Shown here piece by piece: positions 23,501 to 31,022 of a stretch of DNA of 64,000 bases; position 1 is the first letter of the stretch; each line of letters opens with the position of its first letter. The DNA comes from Bactericera cockerelli (Eukaryota; Arthropoda; Insecta; Hemiptera; Triozidae): positions 21,108,423 through 21,172,422 of the forward strand of contig CM044967.1 in the NCBI GenBank assembly GCA_024516035.1. Reading direction: 5' to 3'. Position numbers and translations under genes: made by a program. The notes beneath the pieces are model-generated. The model ran no database searches, was not told the origin of the DNA, and saw only the letters and a list, made by a program, of their open reading frames with translations.

Positions 23501-24270
23501 AAAATGTCAGGAGAGAACTCGATTTTTAAATTTTTTATATATTTGTGGTAATCACAAAAACTCAAACTTGCCTTACTAAATATTTCCAATACTCGGGACT
23601 CAAACAATCGACTTCTAACTTAGTCCGTCATATCATCGATCTAGCTGCTAAGGTCTTAAGACTTGATACATACAAGGTTGGAGTTCAAGAGAAGCCCCAA
23701 TTTTGGTTGAATATAATGAAATAAGTGGTTCAAAACGATCTTTCCAAGTTTCCAATTGAGCTGACTGGAGACTAGTAGCCCATTCTAGAAACACTCTCCA
23801 CTCTCAAAATCCCCAAATCTCAGTTTCAACCGTCTCACAACGCACACTAATTTGTTAATGCGTTCAACCTATCCAATCAGATTACGTTGTGCGACAGTTG
23901 AAAAGAGGATTCTGATAGTAGGAAGTGTTTCTGGAACTGTCCACAGCACTCCCGCCCAGCTGTAACCAAGCTGGTAACAACAACAACAACAACAATTTTG
24001 ACACATAAATGATAAATCTGGTCCTCAACTGAATTGTCCTCAGCCTGAGCCAGTAGTCATAGCAAGTAAAATATTATATTAAGGACTTTGTCGTGAATGA
24101 TGTTTTTTGTTATTGTTAAAAATAAATAATAACCTCACCTGGTGTGGGTCACTGCTGAGAATATCCTGCGCCTTCCTGTAGTCAATGGCATCACTGCAGT
24201 CTCCACTGGGACACAGCAGAGTGAGTACCAAACCCACCGCACTCAACTTACTAACCCTTGCAACAACCAT
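5524..24270 (-). CDS. Cathepsin F-like cysteine protease, exons 1-4 joined to 3' cassette B
   Basis: Papain-family (C1A) protease made as a secreted or lysosomal zymogen that cleaves peptide bonds. Exons: 24270-24139, 23497-23308, 20887-20728, 20365-20274, 12515-12426, 11570-11374, 9059-8951, 7893-7832, 5598-5524, all with GT-AG borders. They sum to 1107 nt, an open 368-residue frame. Residues 1 to about 26 are a hydrophobic signal peptide. An ERFNIN/ERFNAQ-like pro-region follows (about 45-107), with YGVNLYSDYSEEE, typical of cathepsin F. The mature domain starts near the DWRS motif at 146. The catalytic Cys is in SCWAFS (165), the oxyanion Gln in VKDQG (159), His310 in NHAVLIVGYG and Asn335 in IVKNSY. 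LSEQQLVDCD and GYFRM..G...CGI are also family motifs. The usual Trp after KNS is Tyr. Because cassette A lies between exons 4 and 5B, the join is inferred from phase and homology and needs transcript support. Confidence 0.72.
6004..6389 (+). repeat. 54-bp minisatellite, seven units, almost continuously open frame
   Basis: Units end at about 6060, 6114, 6168, 6222, 6278, 6332 and 6386. Each encodes the 18-residue GVVIGMGATIGGLGLALAA-type hydrophobic repeat. The frame opens with ATG at 6004 and would end at TAG right after unit 7, but an extra AT at about 6249 in unit 5 closes it at 6252. Whether it is or was translated is unknown. The period, a multiple of three, and the flush terminal stop are suggestive only. 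Confidence 0.75.
6605..6892. other. Right interior of the piggyBac-like element
   Basis: AT-rich filler between the minisatellite and the right terminus. It contains only a 61-codon minus-strand frame with no recognised domain, so no gene is called. Confidence 0.4.
7105..7440 (-). mobile_element. tRNA-derived SINE, family 4
   Basis: Reads on the minus strand from GACTCCGTGGCGTAACGGTT (A box) through a B-box-like AGATCGAATTCAGGATCT segment (plus sense GATCGAATTC) to 'GAACAAGTCG'. The body has AACGCCAACGATTCTAT. Copies at 43450-43645 and 44648-44935. Confidence 0.7.
7832..7893 (-). CDS. Cathepsin exon 8B
   Basis: 62 nt with acceptor TATTTCAG and donor GTATGT. Encodes DGEIKPYWIVKNSYNATWGE with the catalytic Asn. 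The Trp that normally follows KNS is Tyr. Confidence 0.88.
7927..8176 (+). mobile_element. 5'-truncated retroposon with 16-bp target duplication
   Basis: AATAAGATGGTAATTA occurs at 7911-7926 and 8177-8192. The 250 bp between ends in an A-rich tail and has AATAAA-type signals, as expected for target-primed reverse transcription. The homologous intron of cassette A (about 16380-16410) has the empty site, so the insertion postdates the cassette duplication. Confidence 0.75.
8290..8502 (+). pseudogene. LINE reverse-transcriptase C-terminal fragment, 5' part
   Basis: Frame near 8395-8500 reads APVWRKLYHAKQVDTAVNQA then MRTITGCLKPT, the conserved segment after the RT domain in Jockey/RTE-type LINEs. 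It continues after an interrupting MITE at about 8700. Degenerate, no intact frame. Confidence 0.7.
8503..8672. mobile_element. Palindromic MITE (copy 1)
   Basis: Ends resemble GCAAACACTCTCAACTCTC and its complement GAGATTGGAAAGTGTTTCTGG. Internally TTTCAACTGTCACAC pairs with GTGTGGTAGTTGAAA. A second copy is at 23780-23942. It splits a LINE coding remnant. Confidence 0.65.
8673..8835 (+). pseudogene. LINE C-terminal fragment, 3' part
   Basis: Reads SSVSQCKTNLKKWGYEDNSK then CNCGQEQTLQHSLLCDM, the terminal cysteine/histidine motif of Jockey/RTE-type LINEs. With 8290-8502 it forms one remnant split by the MITE. Confidence 0.65.
8951..9059 (-). CDS. Cathepsin exon 7B
   Basis: 109 nt, phase 0 to 1, acceptor AATTTCAG, donor GTATGT. 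Encodes the catalytic histidine in RNHAVLIVGYGQEKDT. The first half differs strongly from exon 7A and is two codons longer. Confidence 0.87.
9185..9770. repeat. Inverted repeat flanking a Penelope-like fragment
   Basis: Segment 9205-9345 pairs with 9635-9765 (CACTCACCGACTTAAGTTTC and its complement, then GTGATCAAGCCTACGAGCC). Between the arms lies a GIY-YIG coding fragment. It sits in the intron between exons 6B and 7B. Confidence 0.65.
9314..9640 (-). pseudogene. Penelope-like element GIY-YIG endonuclease fragment
   Basis: The minus frame reads YVGMTRRSIKTRTEEHLAAA, a following histidine, then LLYKGNKFRETMCHEQIYIH. This matches the GIY-YIG nuclease at the C terminus of Penelope-like retroelements (YVG, R..KTR..EH, catalytic Glu in the late E..I helix). 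No reverse transcriptase is present, so this is a 3' remnant. Confidence 0.68.
10330..11320. repeat. Interspersed repeat pair in inverted orientation
   Basis: 10330-10490 (GAAGAATCCGGTCGAAAG, GACAGACAGAC, CCTCACTTAGTGAGGTCGCT) is matched in reverse at 11180-11320. The CCTCACTTAGTGAGG motif is itself a hairpin. The interior holds family 1 SINE sequence. No transposase seen. Confidence 0.5.
10939..11091 (-). mobile_element. tRNA-derived SINE, family 1, with target duplication
   Basis: Minus-strand head with CTCAGTGGCTCTATCGATAA and the family tail. Flanked by AAATTGCCAAGTGTA (10924-10938) and AAATTGTCAAGTGTA (11092-11106), a 15-bp duplication with one mismatch. A related host repeat at about 15225-15300 shows the unoccupied site. 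Confidence 0.72.
11374..11570 (-). CDS. Cathepsin exon 6B
   Basis: 197 nt, phase 1 to 0, acceptor TTCTTCTCAG, donor GTAAGT. Encodes SSYPYIADENPEKSQHCNIS and KQIVGGEPAMRKELYENGPI. Bases 11423-11514 are identical to 18937-19028 in exon 6A. Confidence 0.88.
11585..12410. other. Intron 5B-6B, repeat-derived
   Basis: Begins with the TTACTTTCCTTATCCTATA repeat also seen at 37285, 47420 and 51575. A fragment near 12195-12260 resembles the tail of SINE family 5. No gene seen. Confidence 0.4.
12426..12515 (-). CDS. Cathepsin exon 5B
   Basis: 90 nt, phase 1 to 1, acceptor TGTTCCAG, donor GTGAGT. Encodes LVDCDKEMNGCGGG then FDYIKKVGGV, the cysteine- and glycine-rich loop after the active site. Its frame joins cleanly to exon 4 upstream and exon 6B downstream. 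Confidence 0.87.
12560..13020. other. Non-coding stretch between cassettes
   Basis: No exon of a second 5' half of the cathepsin gene and no recognised element. Confidence 0.4.
13030..14062. repeat. Possible inverted-repeat element running into the gap
   Basis: GTGAGTACACGCGC at about 13050 and the AAAATTCTCACAC motif at about 13105 recur in reverse at 13985-14055, just before the N run. The interior is very AT-rich (A/T runs at 13560-13780) with a second GTCTGTACACGCGCGATGAA at 13816. The gap prevents defining the right end. Confidence 0.4.
14063..14162. other. Assembly gap, 100 N
   Basis: Exactly 100 unknown bases, the conventional placeholder length; true size unknown. Confidence 0.98.
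14410..14577 (-). other. 3'-UTR of cathepsin cassette A
   Basis: Immediately downstream of the exon 9A stop and homologous to the cassette B 3'-UTR. The AATAAA of the B copy is not preserved at the same place. Confidence 0.5.
14578..14652 (-). CDS. Cathepsin exon 9A (last coding exon)
   Basis: Acceptor TTTCCGCAG. Encodes GYFRIKRGEDMCGIESHAWV, AETN and TGA. Confidence 0.86.
   Translation of the reverse strand, partial: GYFRIKRGEDMCGIESHAWVAETN
14578..24270 (-). CDS. Cathepsin F-like cysteine protease, exons 1-4 joined to 3' cassette A (1-nt frame break)
   Basis: Same exons 1-4 as the B form, then 19869-19778, 19084-18888, 17469-17367, 16369-16308 and 14652-14578. Total 1103 nt, one short of a multiple of three. 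Exon 5A ends with GCAGGGGTGTTT, where cassette B and the phase of exon 6A imply one more G. With that base the product would be 367 residues. The triad is conserved: Cys165 in SCWAFS, His in VTHATLIVGYG, Asn in WIVKNSW. The ending GYFRIKRGEDMCGIESHAW is normal for the family. The missing base is either a homopolymer sequencing error or a real inactivating mutation. Because A is the nearer cassette it is the default splice partner of exon 4, so resolving this base decides which product the locus makes. Confidence 0.72.
14732..14930 (-). mobile_element. tRNA-derived SINE, family 2
   Basis: Minus-strand A box GTGGTTAACGCGCTAGTG and B box GGTTCAAATCCCACC, with the family tail through CTCAGAGTCTTATTATTATG (plus sense). 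Confidence 0.72.
15637..15810. repeat. 58-bp tandem repeat, three units
   Basis: Unit starts AACGAAATATTAAATTATAA and ends ATGTGTCATGCGCACAAT. Units are almost identical. It lies in intron 8A-9A, preceded by shorter GAAATTATGTAAC repeats. Confidence 0.8.
16308..16369 (-). CDS. Cathepsin exon 8A
   Basis: 62 nt, acceptor TATTTCAG, donor GTATGT. Encodes DGKTKPFWIVKNSWTSSWGE with the catalytic Asn and canonical KNSW. Confidence 0.88.
16440..16575 (-). mobile_element. tRNA-derived SINE, family 1
   Basis: Minus-strand head with CGCTAAGGCGGCGGACTTGT and GGTGGTTCAAGTC, plus the shared GAGTTTGAGTGGTTGTGATA tail. Confidence 0.7.
17000..17330. repeat. 46-bp minisatellite, about seven units
   Basis: Unit CTGCAGTTTAGCCTGTATGC followed by AGTTTTCCTCCAACCTGTTT and ACCAAA. 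One unit carries a partial internal duplication at about 17095-17115. The array ends 37 bp from exon 7A. Frames through it on both strands are by-products of the repeat. Confidence 0.85.
17367..17469 (-). CDS. Cathepsin exon 7A
   Basis: 103 nt, phase 0 to 1, acceptor TATTTACAG, donor GTTAGT. Encodes TYFGGVGEMSKEECDPDKVT then HATLIVGYGQEKDA with the catalytic His. Confidence 0.87.
17500..18880. other. Intron 6A-7A, repeats and AT-rich DNA
   Basis: Includes a G11 run at about 18309 and a dispersed unit around 18060-18350. Fragments such as 'GAGCTGAAATTTTCAGGATA' recur at 19560 and 49310. The plus frame at 18066-18383 looks like repeat sequence, not a gene. Confidence 0.4.
18888..19084 (-). CDS. 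Cathepsin exon 6A
   Basis: 197 nt, needs entry phase 1, donor GTAAGT. Encodes ALYPYIAKENPEKSQHCNIS and ELYDNGPISVALNSRILD. A 92-nt block is identical to exon 6B. Confidence 0.88.
19255..19400 (-). mobile_element. LINE 3' tail, truncated
   Basis: On the minus strand this runs from GAAGAGATTTCCACAGGCAA through a GTCCTTTAGGTAGGAC-type segment to a TAATAATAAT tail. Related tails are at 21115-22200 and 40890-41110. Confidence 0.55.
19778..19869 (-). CDS. Cathepsin exon 5A
   Basis: 92 nt with entry phase 1 and donor GTGAGT. Encodes LVDCDKNDGGCSRGGYFDKA then FDYIKKAG. One base short relative to exon 5B and to the phase of exon 6A: the run GCAGGGGTG would need a fifth G. Confidence 0.86.
20274..20365 (-). 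CDS. Cathepsin exon 4 (catalytic cysteine)
   Basis: 92 nt, phase 2 to 1, acceptor TTACAG, donor GTAAGT. Encodes SCRSCWAFSVIGSLESRH and LVDLSEQ. The residue usually Gly before SCW is Arg (CRSCW instead of CGSCW). Confidence 0.9.
20728..20887 (-). CDS. Cathepsin exon 3 (propeptide end, start of mature enzyme)
   Basis: 160 nt, phase 1 to 2, acceptor GCTTTCAG, donor GTATGT. Encodes EELQNMKGIRI, a potential N-glycosylation site NAT, then LPESFDWRSKNVVTSVKDQG. The DWR motif marks the mature N terminus. Confidence 0.9.
20920..21062 (-). mobile_element. SINE family 5, partial
   Basis: Shares TATTTCTACTGCCCGATTAG, ACGTATTATT and GATAACTTGTCATG with the full copy at 37705-37898. The head is degraded. 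Confidence 0.55.
21115..22200 (-). mobile_element. LINE 3' tail interrupted by a foldback element
   Basis: Segments 21115-21157 and 22041-22200 join into one LINE tail like those at 19255-19400 and 40890-41110 (CCTAATTAAAGGGCGGGGTT, then ATTATTATTATGAAACGCTT). An 883-bp foldback sits at a TA inside it. Confidence 0.6.
21158..22040. mobile_element. Foldback / mariner-type MITE with CAGGGTGAGC ends (copy 1)
   Basis: Starts CAGGGTGAGCATAAAGTCTC and ends with its complement, flanked by TA on both sides. The two halves are inverted copies over almost the whole 883 bp, meeting around a GTCCGGCTGGCTGACGAAAC core near 21590. The TA duplication and CAGGGTG end suggest a Tc1/mariner-mobilised non-autonomous element. 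No transposase frame. Confidence 0.8.
22915..23125 (+). mobile_element. tRNA-derived SINE, family 2
   Basis: Head GTTAGTCAAGTGTTTATCGT with B box GGTTCGAATCCCACC and the family tail to ACTAAAGAGTATTATTATTA. Confidence 0.72.
23308..23497 (-). CDS. Cathepsin exon 2 (propeptide)
   Basis: 190 nt, phase 0 to 1, acceptor CATTTTCAG, donor GTAAAA. Encodes the I29-type inhibitor region: EFVSFMRDFNRVYSSQTELF, RLTYFKKSLARAEEMRRIQR and GTAKYGVNLYSDYS. The RGTAKYGV...SD pattern points to the cathepsin F branch rather than L. Confidence 0.9.
23560..23665 (-). mobile_element. tRNA-derived SINE, family 1, degraded
   Basis: Diverged minus-strand copy retaining GTGGTAATCACAAAAACTCA and the CATCGATCTAGC head region (plus sense). 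Confidence 0.5.
23780..23942. mobile_element. Palindromic MITE (copy 2)
   Basis: Ends TTCTAGAAACACTCTCC and GGAAGTGTTTCTGGAAC. Internal TTTCAACCGTCTCAC pairs with GTGCGACAGTTGAAA. Homologous to 8503-8672. Confidence 0.65.
24139..24270 (-). CDS. Cathepsin exon 1 (start and signal peptide)
   Basis: 132 nt = 44 codons, donor GTGAGG. Starts at the ATG at 24270. Encodes VSKLSAVGLVLTLLCPSGDC, a hydrophobic secretory signal, then SDAIDYRKAQDIL. This ATG is chosen because a TAG and then a TATA box lie just upstream. Confidence 0.85.
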
Positions 24271-24344
24271 GACTAACTAGAAAGAACAATATTACTCGTG
24301 TAGTTCTTTCTTCAGATAGTGAAAATATTATATCAAGTCCACCT

Positions 24345-24353
24345 CTTTATATA
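24345..24353 (-). promoter_or_regulatory. TATA box of the cathepsin gene
   Basis: TATATAAAG on the minus strand, 75 bp upstream of the ATG, leaving room for a start site and a 40-50-nt 5'-UTR. Confidence 0.55.
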
Positions 24354-24464
24354 TTGTAGATCTGACAGTAAAAAGGGACTTGAGATTCTTAGGAATAATA
24401 GTTGTAAGTTGTCAAGTAATAATAAATTTTCTTGTGCCCAATAAAATAATACATTATGATCAAT

Positions 24465-24839
24465 ACAGAGTGTCTCTGAAACAACTGTAAATATTTTAAG
24501 GGTACTTTCGGCGCCTCATGGACTTTATTTTGTAAGGCCAAGCTGCAGTTGGGAGAAGTATTTTGCTTTAATTAAAAAATATACCCAAGACCCTGTTTTT
24601 ACAATTTACAACATTCCGAGAGGTCATTATTGAATTGGTGCACGTTTTCGAAGAAATCATGGCCAGTATGTGATAGCCATGTCCAAAAAGTAAAAATAAA
24701 ACATTCCCTTTAAATATTAGGTATCTACAGTTTGTTGTATCTTAAAATGATAAAAAAAGCATTCCGCCAATCTAAAGCTCAACATATTTATTTAAATTGT
24801 AAGCAAATCTCATATGATAAGTTTATGTATCATTATTAT
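24465..24839. other. Non-coding stretch upstream of the cathepsin promoter
   Basis: Starts with TACAGAGTGTCTCTGAAAC, which resembles one end of a mariner-type element, but no partner end was found. Otherwise unremarkable. Confidence 0.35.
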
Positions 24840-24980
24840 ATTATTAATAATAATAATAATAACACTCATTGGTGGACACCAGGCGAGGTTAATGCTCAAA
24901 GCATTTTCTTCCACCTAAAACTCAGAGTCTGAGGTATTATTATGTGGTCACAAACTGAAATTAACGAGGAAAAATTCATT
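24840..24980 (-). mobile_element. SINE family 2, 5'-truncated
   Basis: Only the tail is present (GGTTAATGCTCAAAGCATTT, CTCAGAGTCTGAGG, TTATTATGTGGTCACAAACT), ending before the tRNA-like head. Confidence 0.6.
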
Positions 24981-25062
24981 ATTGTAAGTTTTCATGTAAG
25001 TTTACAAAAGTAAAAGTACATTTGAATTCGATAAGAGATCATGGAGAGATAGCTCCCAAAGC

Positions 25063-25162
25063 NNNNNNNNNNNNNNNNNNNNNNNNNNNNNNNNNNNNNN
25101 NNNNNNNNNNNNNNNNNNNNNNNNNNNNNNNNNNNNNNNNNNNNNNNNNNNNNNNNNNNNNN
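25063..25162. other. Assembly gap, 100 N
   Basis: Exactly 100 unknown bases. It separates the cathepsin locus from the next block. Confidence 0.98.
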
Positions 25163-25378
25163 ATTTCGCGTTAGTTAGTTTTTTTTGTACTTTTTTATGT
25201 TCATAGGTTCAAAATATTGTCTTACCCCATATGAAATCAAAAAAATATTCTTGTTTACTTCTAATCAGGGTCATAGTAAGGTTTTTGTAAAAGTACTTTT
25301 TTTCTCACGTCATTTTTTCCGTAAATTAATGGTGTTCCCCGAAATTGGCATTTTTAGAGGTGAAAATCTGCAGTGACA

Positions 25379-26452
25379 TATGTTTTTTATGCTTGAAATC
25401 GAAAGAAAACTTAACGGAGAAGCGATTAAGATCATAAAAAAAGCATTTATCCTGCTAGTTTTTTTCACGTCAGTGTCCGGTAAAGTGGGTGAATATCGTA
25501 TTGGATTTTTTGTTGTTGAGGAAACACAATTGGCATAGAAAATAAATTATACCTAATAAGGGAATAATACTTCAATTAACATAACTAAATGCGAAATTAA
25601 ATGAAGATTATTTCTTCTAAATCAGTGCCCGGATTTTTTTTTTCTCTCTCTCTCTCCTCTTTAAAATAATTGAATTGGTTTGATTTTTCACCCTCAAGAG
25701 TTTGGTACTTGACCTGGTATTTTTTTCTCTGAAATTTTGAGATAGTTAGATTTTTATTTAGAGACCTCGTATTCATTACTAGCAACACCAGTTATGATTT
25801 TTTTTTTTAATTTGGGTTTAATATCGCGTTTCAACTGCATGGTCATATCATAACGGGGTGTTACCCTCCATTCGCAAGAAACTCACCAACCTCCTAAACA
25901 CATTTATCTCACCCAGCCTGGGTTAGGCCGGAATACCAGCATCACGAAGTCTTCTCCTCGCTAGACGTTGCTTAACTTCGGTGATCCTACAAGAATCGTT
26001 GCATTCAAAGCGCCATCGGACTGACTCCAGAATTATTGACAATGTGTTTTCTACAGATTTTACCAACTTACCAACTAAAATGTCTCAAGAGGGACTCCTA
26101 GGCCGACTTTAAAAGCAGCATTATCGATAATTATTTTGATACAACTTGAACTTTGAAAGTGAAAAAAAGAGAGAGAAAAAAAAAAAAAAAATATATCCGG
26201 CACTGATTTTGAATAAATAATTTTTCATTTAATTTCGCATTTAGTTATGTTTATTGAAGTATTATTCCCTTATTAGATATTATTTGTTTTCTATGCCAAT
26301 TGTGTTTCCTCAACAAAAAAAAAATCCAATACGAAATTCACCCACTTTACCGGACACTGTCGTGAAAAAACTAGCAGGTTAAATGGCTTTTTTTATGATC
26401 TTAATCGCTTTTCCGTTAATTTTTTTTTTGTTTTAAAGCAAAAAAAACATAG
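25379..26452. repeat. Long inverted repeat, arms of about 275 bp
   Basis: 25379-25655 and 26163-26452 are reverse complements with few differences (AAGCGATTAAGATCATAAAA, GTCCGGTAAAGTGGGTGAAT, AACACAATTGGCATAGAAAA). The 500-bp spacer contains a fragment like the body of SINE family 4 and a segment TAGACGTTGCTTAACTTC also seen near 15385. Probably a non-autonomous transposon. The right arm runs straight into the corrupted block. Confidence 0.7.
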
Positions 26453-29400
26453 TCCCCATTATTAAAAATTTTGAGCCCCAATTAATTTACCAAAAATTTG
26501 CAAAAAAAAATTTTTTTTTAAAAAACCTTTTGCCCTAATTAAAATTTAAAAATATTTTTTATTTTTAATGTTAAAAAATTTTTTAAAAAAAAAAAAAAAT
26601 TTAAAAAATTTTAATAAATAAAAATTCGGGAAATTTGCCCCCATACTCCCCTAATTTTTTTAAAATTTAAAACCATTATACTTTTAAAATTTAAAAACCC
26701 AAAAAAAATTGTTCCATTTAAAAACCCAAAAAAAAAAAAATTTTTAAAAAGCCGGGGGCCGACCGGGGAAAAATAAATTACGGGGAAAGGGAAAATTTAA
26801 TTAAACAAAAAAAAATTAAAAAAATTTTTGGTTAAAAAAGTTCAAATTTCCCCCCCGAAAAATTTGAGCCCCAGTGATTACCAAAACCCGAAGCCCCTTG
26901 CCCTAGGGGGATTTTTTTTTTGGAGGCGCGATTGGGTTAACCTTCTTCCCATTAAAAAAAGAAATTTTAAATATTTTAGCAAATTAAAAGAACAAATAAA
27001 AAAAAGTCGGAAAAAAAAAAAAAAAAAAAAAAATTTTTTTTAAAAAAGGCGTAAATTTTTTAAAATTCAAATTTTTTAAATAAAATTTTTTAAAAAAACC
27101 GGGCCCTTTAAAATTAAGCCCAAGCTGAAAAATTTACCAAGAAAATCCAAATGATGGGGTTATTTTTATAAAAACCCCAAAATGCCAAATTTCAAAAAAT
27201 TTTTTTGCAAAATTTTTATTAATTTTAACCCCAAGATGAAAAAAAAATCTTTTATGAAAAATCTTTTCAAAGGAAAAAATTTTAAATTTCCTCAAAAAAT
27301 CCGAAAAAAAAATTTTAAAAAAAGGTTAAAAACTAAAAACCCAAAAAATTTTTTATTTAAAAAGAAGGAAAATCATTAAAATTTAAAAAATTAAAGTCAA
27401 AAAAAAGGGAATTTTTTACAAAAAAAAGGCCCAAAAATGTTAACCAAAAAGGAAAATAGGCAAAATCTTAAAAAATTGAAAAAAATATTTTAAAAAAAAC
27501 AAAAATACACAAAAAAAATTCCCAGAAAAACCCCTTAAAAAATGAAAATTAGAAAAAATTGAAAAAATTTTTAGAAAACAAACTGTGAACAAAAAATTAA
27601 AAAAAGGAAGGATAAAAAGAAAAAAATTAAATCCTCGGGATCGGGTTTAAGGATTAAAAAAAAAAATTTTAAAAATTTGAAAAAAAAAAAATCGGGAAAA
27701 AGGGGCCCCCCTTGTTTTTTTAAAATAATACAAAAAAAAAAAAAACAAGCAAAAATTTTAATTTTAAAAGTTATAAAATAAAATTTTTTAGATAGTAAAT
27801 CTCAAACTTTAAATTGAAAAAACTACCTAAAAAAATCGGAAAATTTTTCCCCTAAAAAACACCGAATTTTAAAAAGGGGAAAAACCTTAAGAAAAAAATT
27901 AAAAAGGGCAAGGTTTGCCTTAAATTGTTAAGGGGTTATGAATTAAAATTCAAAAAAAAAAAAAAAAATCAAAAAAAAAAAAAAAAAAAAAAAAAAAGAA
28001 TAAAGAAAATTGAGGTTCCCCAAAAATTTAAAATTGAAAAAAAAATTTTAATTTGATGAAGACGAAGTTAATACCAGAACGGAAAAGAATAAACCCAAAT
28101 AAAAGGAAAATAAAAAGGATAAAAGTAATGTTTTTGAAAAACAAATTAAAAAACATTTTGGGAAAAAGTAAGGAAGTTTTTAATGAGCAAATTACAAAAA
28201 AGGGAAAAATTTAAAAAAAAAAAAAAAAATTTTATAATTCGGCACGAATCAAAAATTTTGGGGACATATAAAAAAAAAAGGAAAAACAGGCAAAAGTTTT
28301 AAAATTTCCAAAAAAAACTATAACAATGAAAAAAAATTTTCCCAACAAATTTTAATTAAACGAAATTCCTAATTTTTTTTTGGGTAATTCAACCCTTTAA
28401 AACCCCTAAAATTTTTTTAAAAAGATAAACCTAAAAATTTTTTAACCAAAAGGGGTTTTTTTTATAGAAATTTTTAGGGTTTTGGGAAAAAAAAAAAAAA
28501 TAATAGGGGGATTTTAAAATAACTTAATTTTTTTTGAAATCGGGAAATAAATTGAAAGGGTATAAAGGCCCAAAAAAACCCTTCATTTTAAAAAAAATTC
28601 CAAAAAAAAAAACAAAAAAAACCCCCAAAATAAAACTAAAAGGGTCATACCTCCAACAAAAAATTTTTAAAACCAAATTTTTGGGGGAAAGAAAAATAAT
28701 AAATTTGTTAATTTTTCAACAAAAATTTAAAATTTTTAATTTAAATTTGGCCTTTTTTTTAAAAAAAATTTTGTAAAAAATTTTTTAAAAAGGAAAAAAC
28801 TTTGTCTAAAAAGGGAAAAAAAAAATAAATTCCTAATTAAAAAAAATGTTATTTTTTTTTTTTTGTGTTATGAAAATTGGCAACATTTTTATTCCCCGGG
28901 AAAATTTGAAATCTAAAAATTTTTTTGGGTAATAAATAAATAATTTCCCATACTTCTTTTTAAGAAACAAAGGGGTTTTTTTAAAAATTTCTTTTGATTT
29001 TGGGTTAAACCTTTGTAGCAGTGCTTTTTGTAATTTTTAAAATTTTTTTTTTTTAAAAATAAATTTAAAGGTTTAGGTGGGATACTTTAATTTACCAAAA
29101 TGAAAAAATATTTTTTTGAGTTTTAAACCCAAAAAAATTTTTGGGGGGGGTTTTTAAAAATTTTTAGCTTTAAATTGCGGTTTACTCCACAAAAAGGAAA
29201 TTATTACTTAAAGGGGGGAAAAATGTAATTAAAAAAACCAAAAAAATTTTTTTATACATTCTCTAATATTTAAATTTTAAAAAATAAAAAAAAATTTTTT
29301 TTAAAAAGGAGAAAAAAAAAATATTTTTATTCCATTTTTTTAAAATTTTAAAAATAACCCCAAAAGGGGGGTTTTTAAAAAAGGGGATTTTAATTTAATT

Positions 29401-30987
29401 GTGAAAGTATGTAATTTAAAACAAGAATTCATTTTTTTATTTTTTTTAGAAAAATAAAATTAAATCAAAAATTGGGGTTGTTTAAAAAAAAGAAAAAAAA
29501 AGGTTTTTTAAAAAACTCAAAAAATTTTAAATCCTTTTTTAAAAAAGAACTGGTTTTTTAAAAACCCAGAATACAATTTTTTTGGGGAAAGGGGTTAAAA
29601 AAAAATCGAAATTTTTTAAAAAGTTTTAAAGCATGGCAATAACAAATTTTTTTTTCAAGCTTAGAAAAAAATTTTTTTGTAAAAAAATAGCAGTTTTATC
29701 AAAAACCCCTAAAAAATAAAAGATTATTTCTATTTTATTACAAAAAAACCAACAAATTTTTTTTGCTTTTTTTAAAATTTTTTTAAAAAAATAATTAAAA
29801 AATTATTTTTTTTAAAAAAAAATTTTTATTAAATTTAATTTTTTTTTAAAATTTTTTTTGAAAAACAATTTTTCTTGAGAAACTAAAAGGGGAAAATTTC
29901 TGAAAAAAAAAAAGGGGAAAAATGAATTTTAAATTAAATTTTAAAAAGAGGAAACAAAAAAAATGGGTTTTAAATTTTTTTATTTTTTTTAAATGAAAAA
30001 AAAATTTTTAACCAAAAAAAAAAGAAAATTTTTTAAAATTAAAATATTTTTTAAATTTTTTTTTTCCCCCCAATTCTTCAATTTTGTTGTTTTTGAAAAC
30101 CCTCCCGGGGTCCCCTTTGGGGGACATGGCCTGGCAAAAACCTTTTTCCCAATGGATTTGTATTGGTTTTTTAAAAATTCTTATTAAAAATTGCGAAAAG
30201 AACCTAAAATTATTCCTAATTATTTGGGTGAAACGTATCACTTGTGTTGACGTTTTAAATTTGGAAAAAAAAAATTTAAATTTTTCATTTTTTTTAAATC
30301 AAAATTTTTTTTTTAAAATTTTCTTTTTTTTAAAAATTTTTTTTAAAATTTTTTTTTTTATTATTTTTAATAAAATAAATATTTTAACATTTTTTAAATT
30401 TAAAAATTTTGGGTTTGGACAATATATTTAACAAATCAAACCAATTAATATCATTTAAGGTGTTAATAATTTTTTTCATTTTAAAAAGGGAAAAATTAAT
30501 TTTTAAAGTTTTTTTTCCCTAACATCCATTTAACACGTTTGTTGGTAAAAATTTTTAAAATTTGATTTTCCCAAAAAAATTTAAAATTTTATTTTTTTCC
30601 TTTTTCATGTTTTATTGGGACAGAAGCCTACATTGTTTTAAAACCCGGGAATTTAGTTTGAAAGTTTTTTTTGGTTTTAACATAAATTTTTGGGGGATGC
30701 AAAATTTAAAAAAAAGGGGGTTTGGAAAATTTTTTAAATTTTGTTTTAAAGGGGGGTTTTTAGAAGGGGGGTTTAAAATTTCCCTTTTTGGATTTTTGGT
30801 TTTTTTTAAATGGGGGTCCCCTTTTTTTTTTTGAATTTAAACCCAAATTTATTTTTTTTTTTTTTTTATTTTTTTGTTTTTTTTTTTTTTTTTAAATTTT
30901 TGGAAAAAATTTTTTGGGGTTTTTTTCTTAATTTAATGAAAAAATTATAATTAAAAAAATTTTTAAAACGAAAAAATTTTTAAAAAA

Positions 30988-31022
<35 letters not shown>

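Noticed and set aside
30084..30431. Possible PWWP-like GDMAWQKPFSQW frame in the corrupted block
   Set aside because: The resemblance rests on a few residues in unreliable sequence. I could not extend it into a domain.
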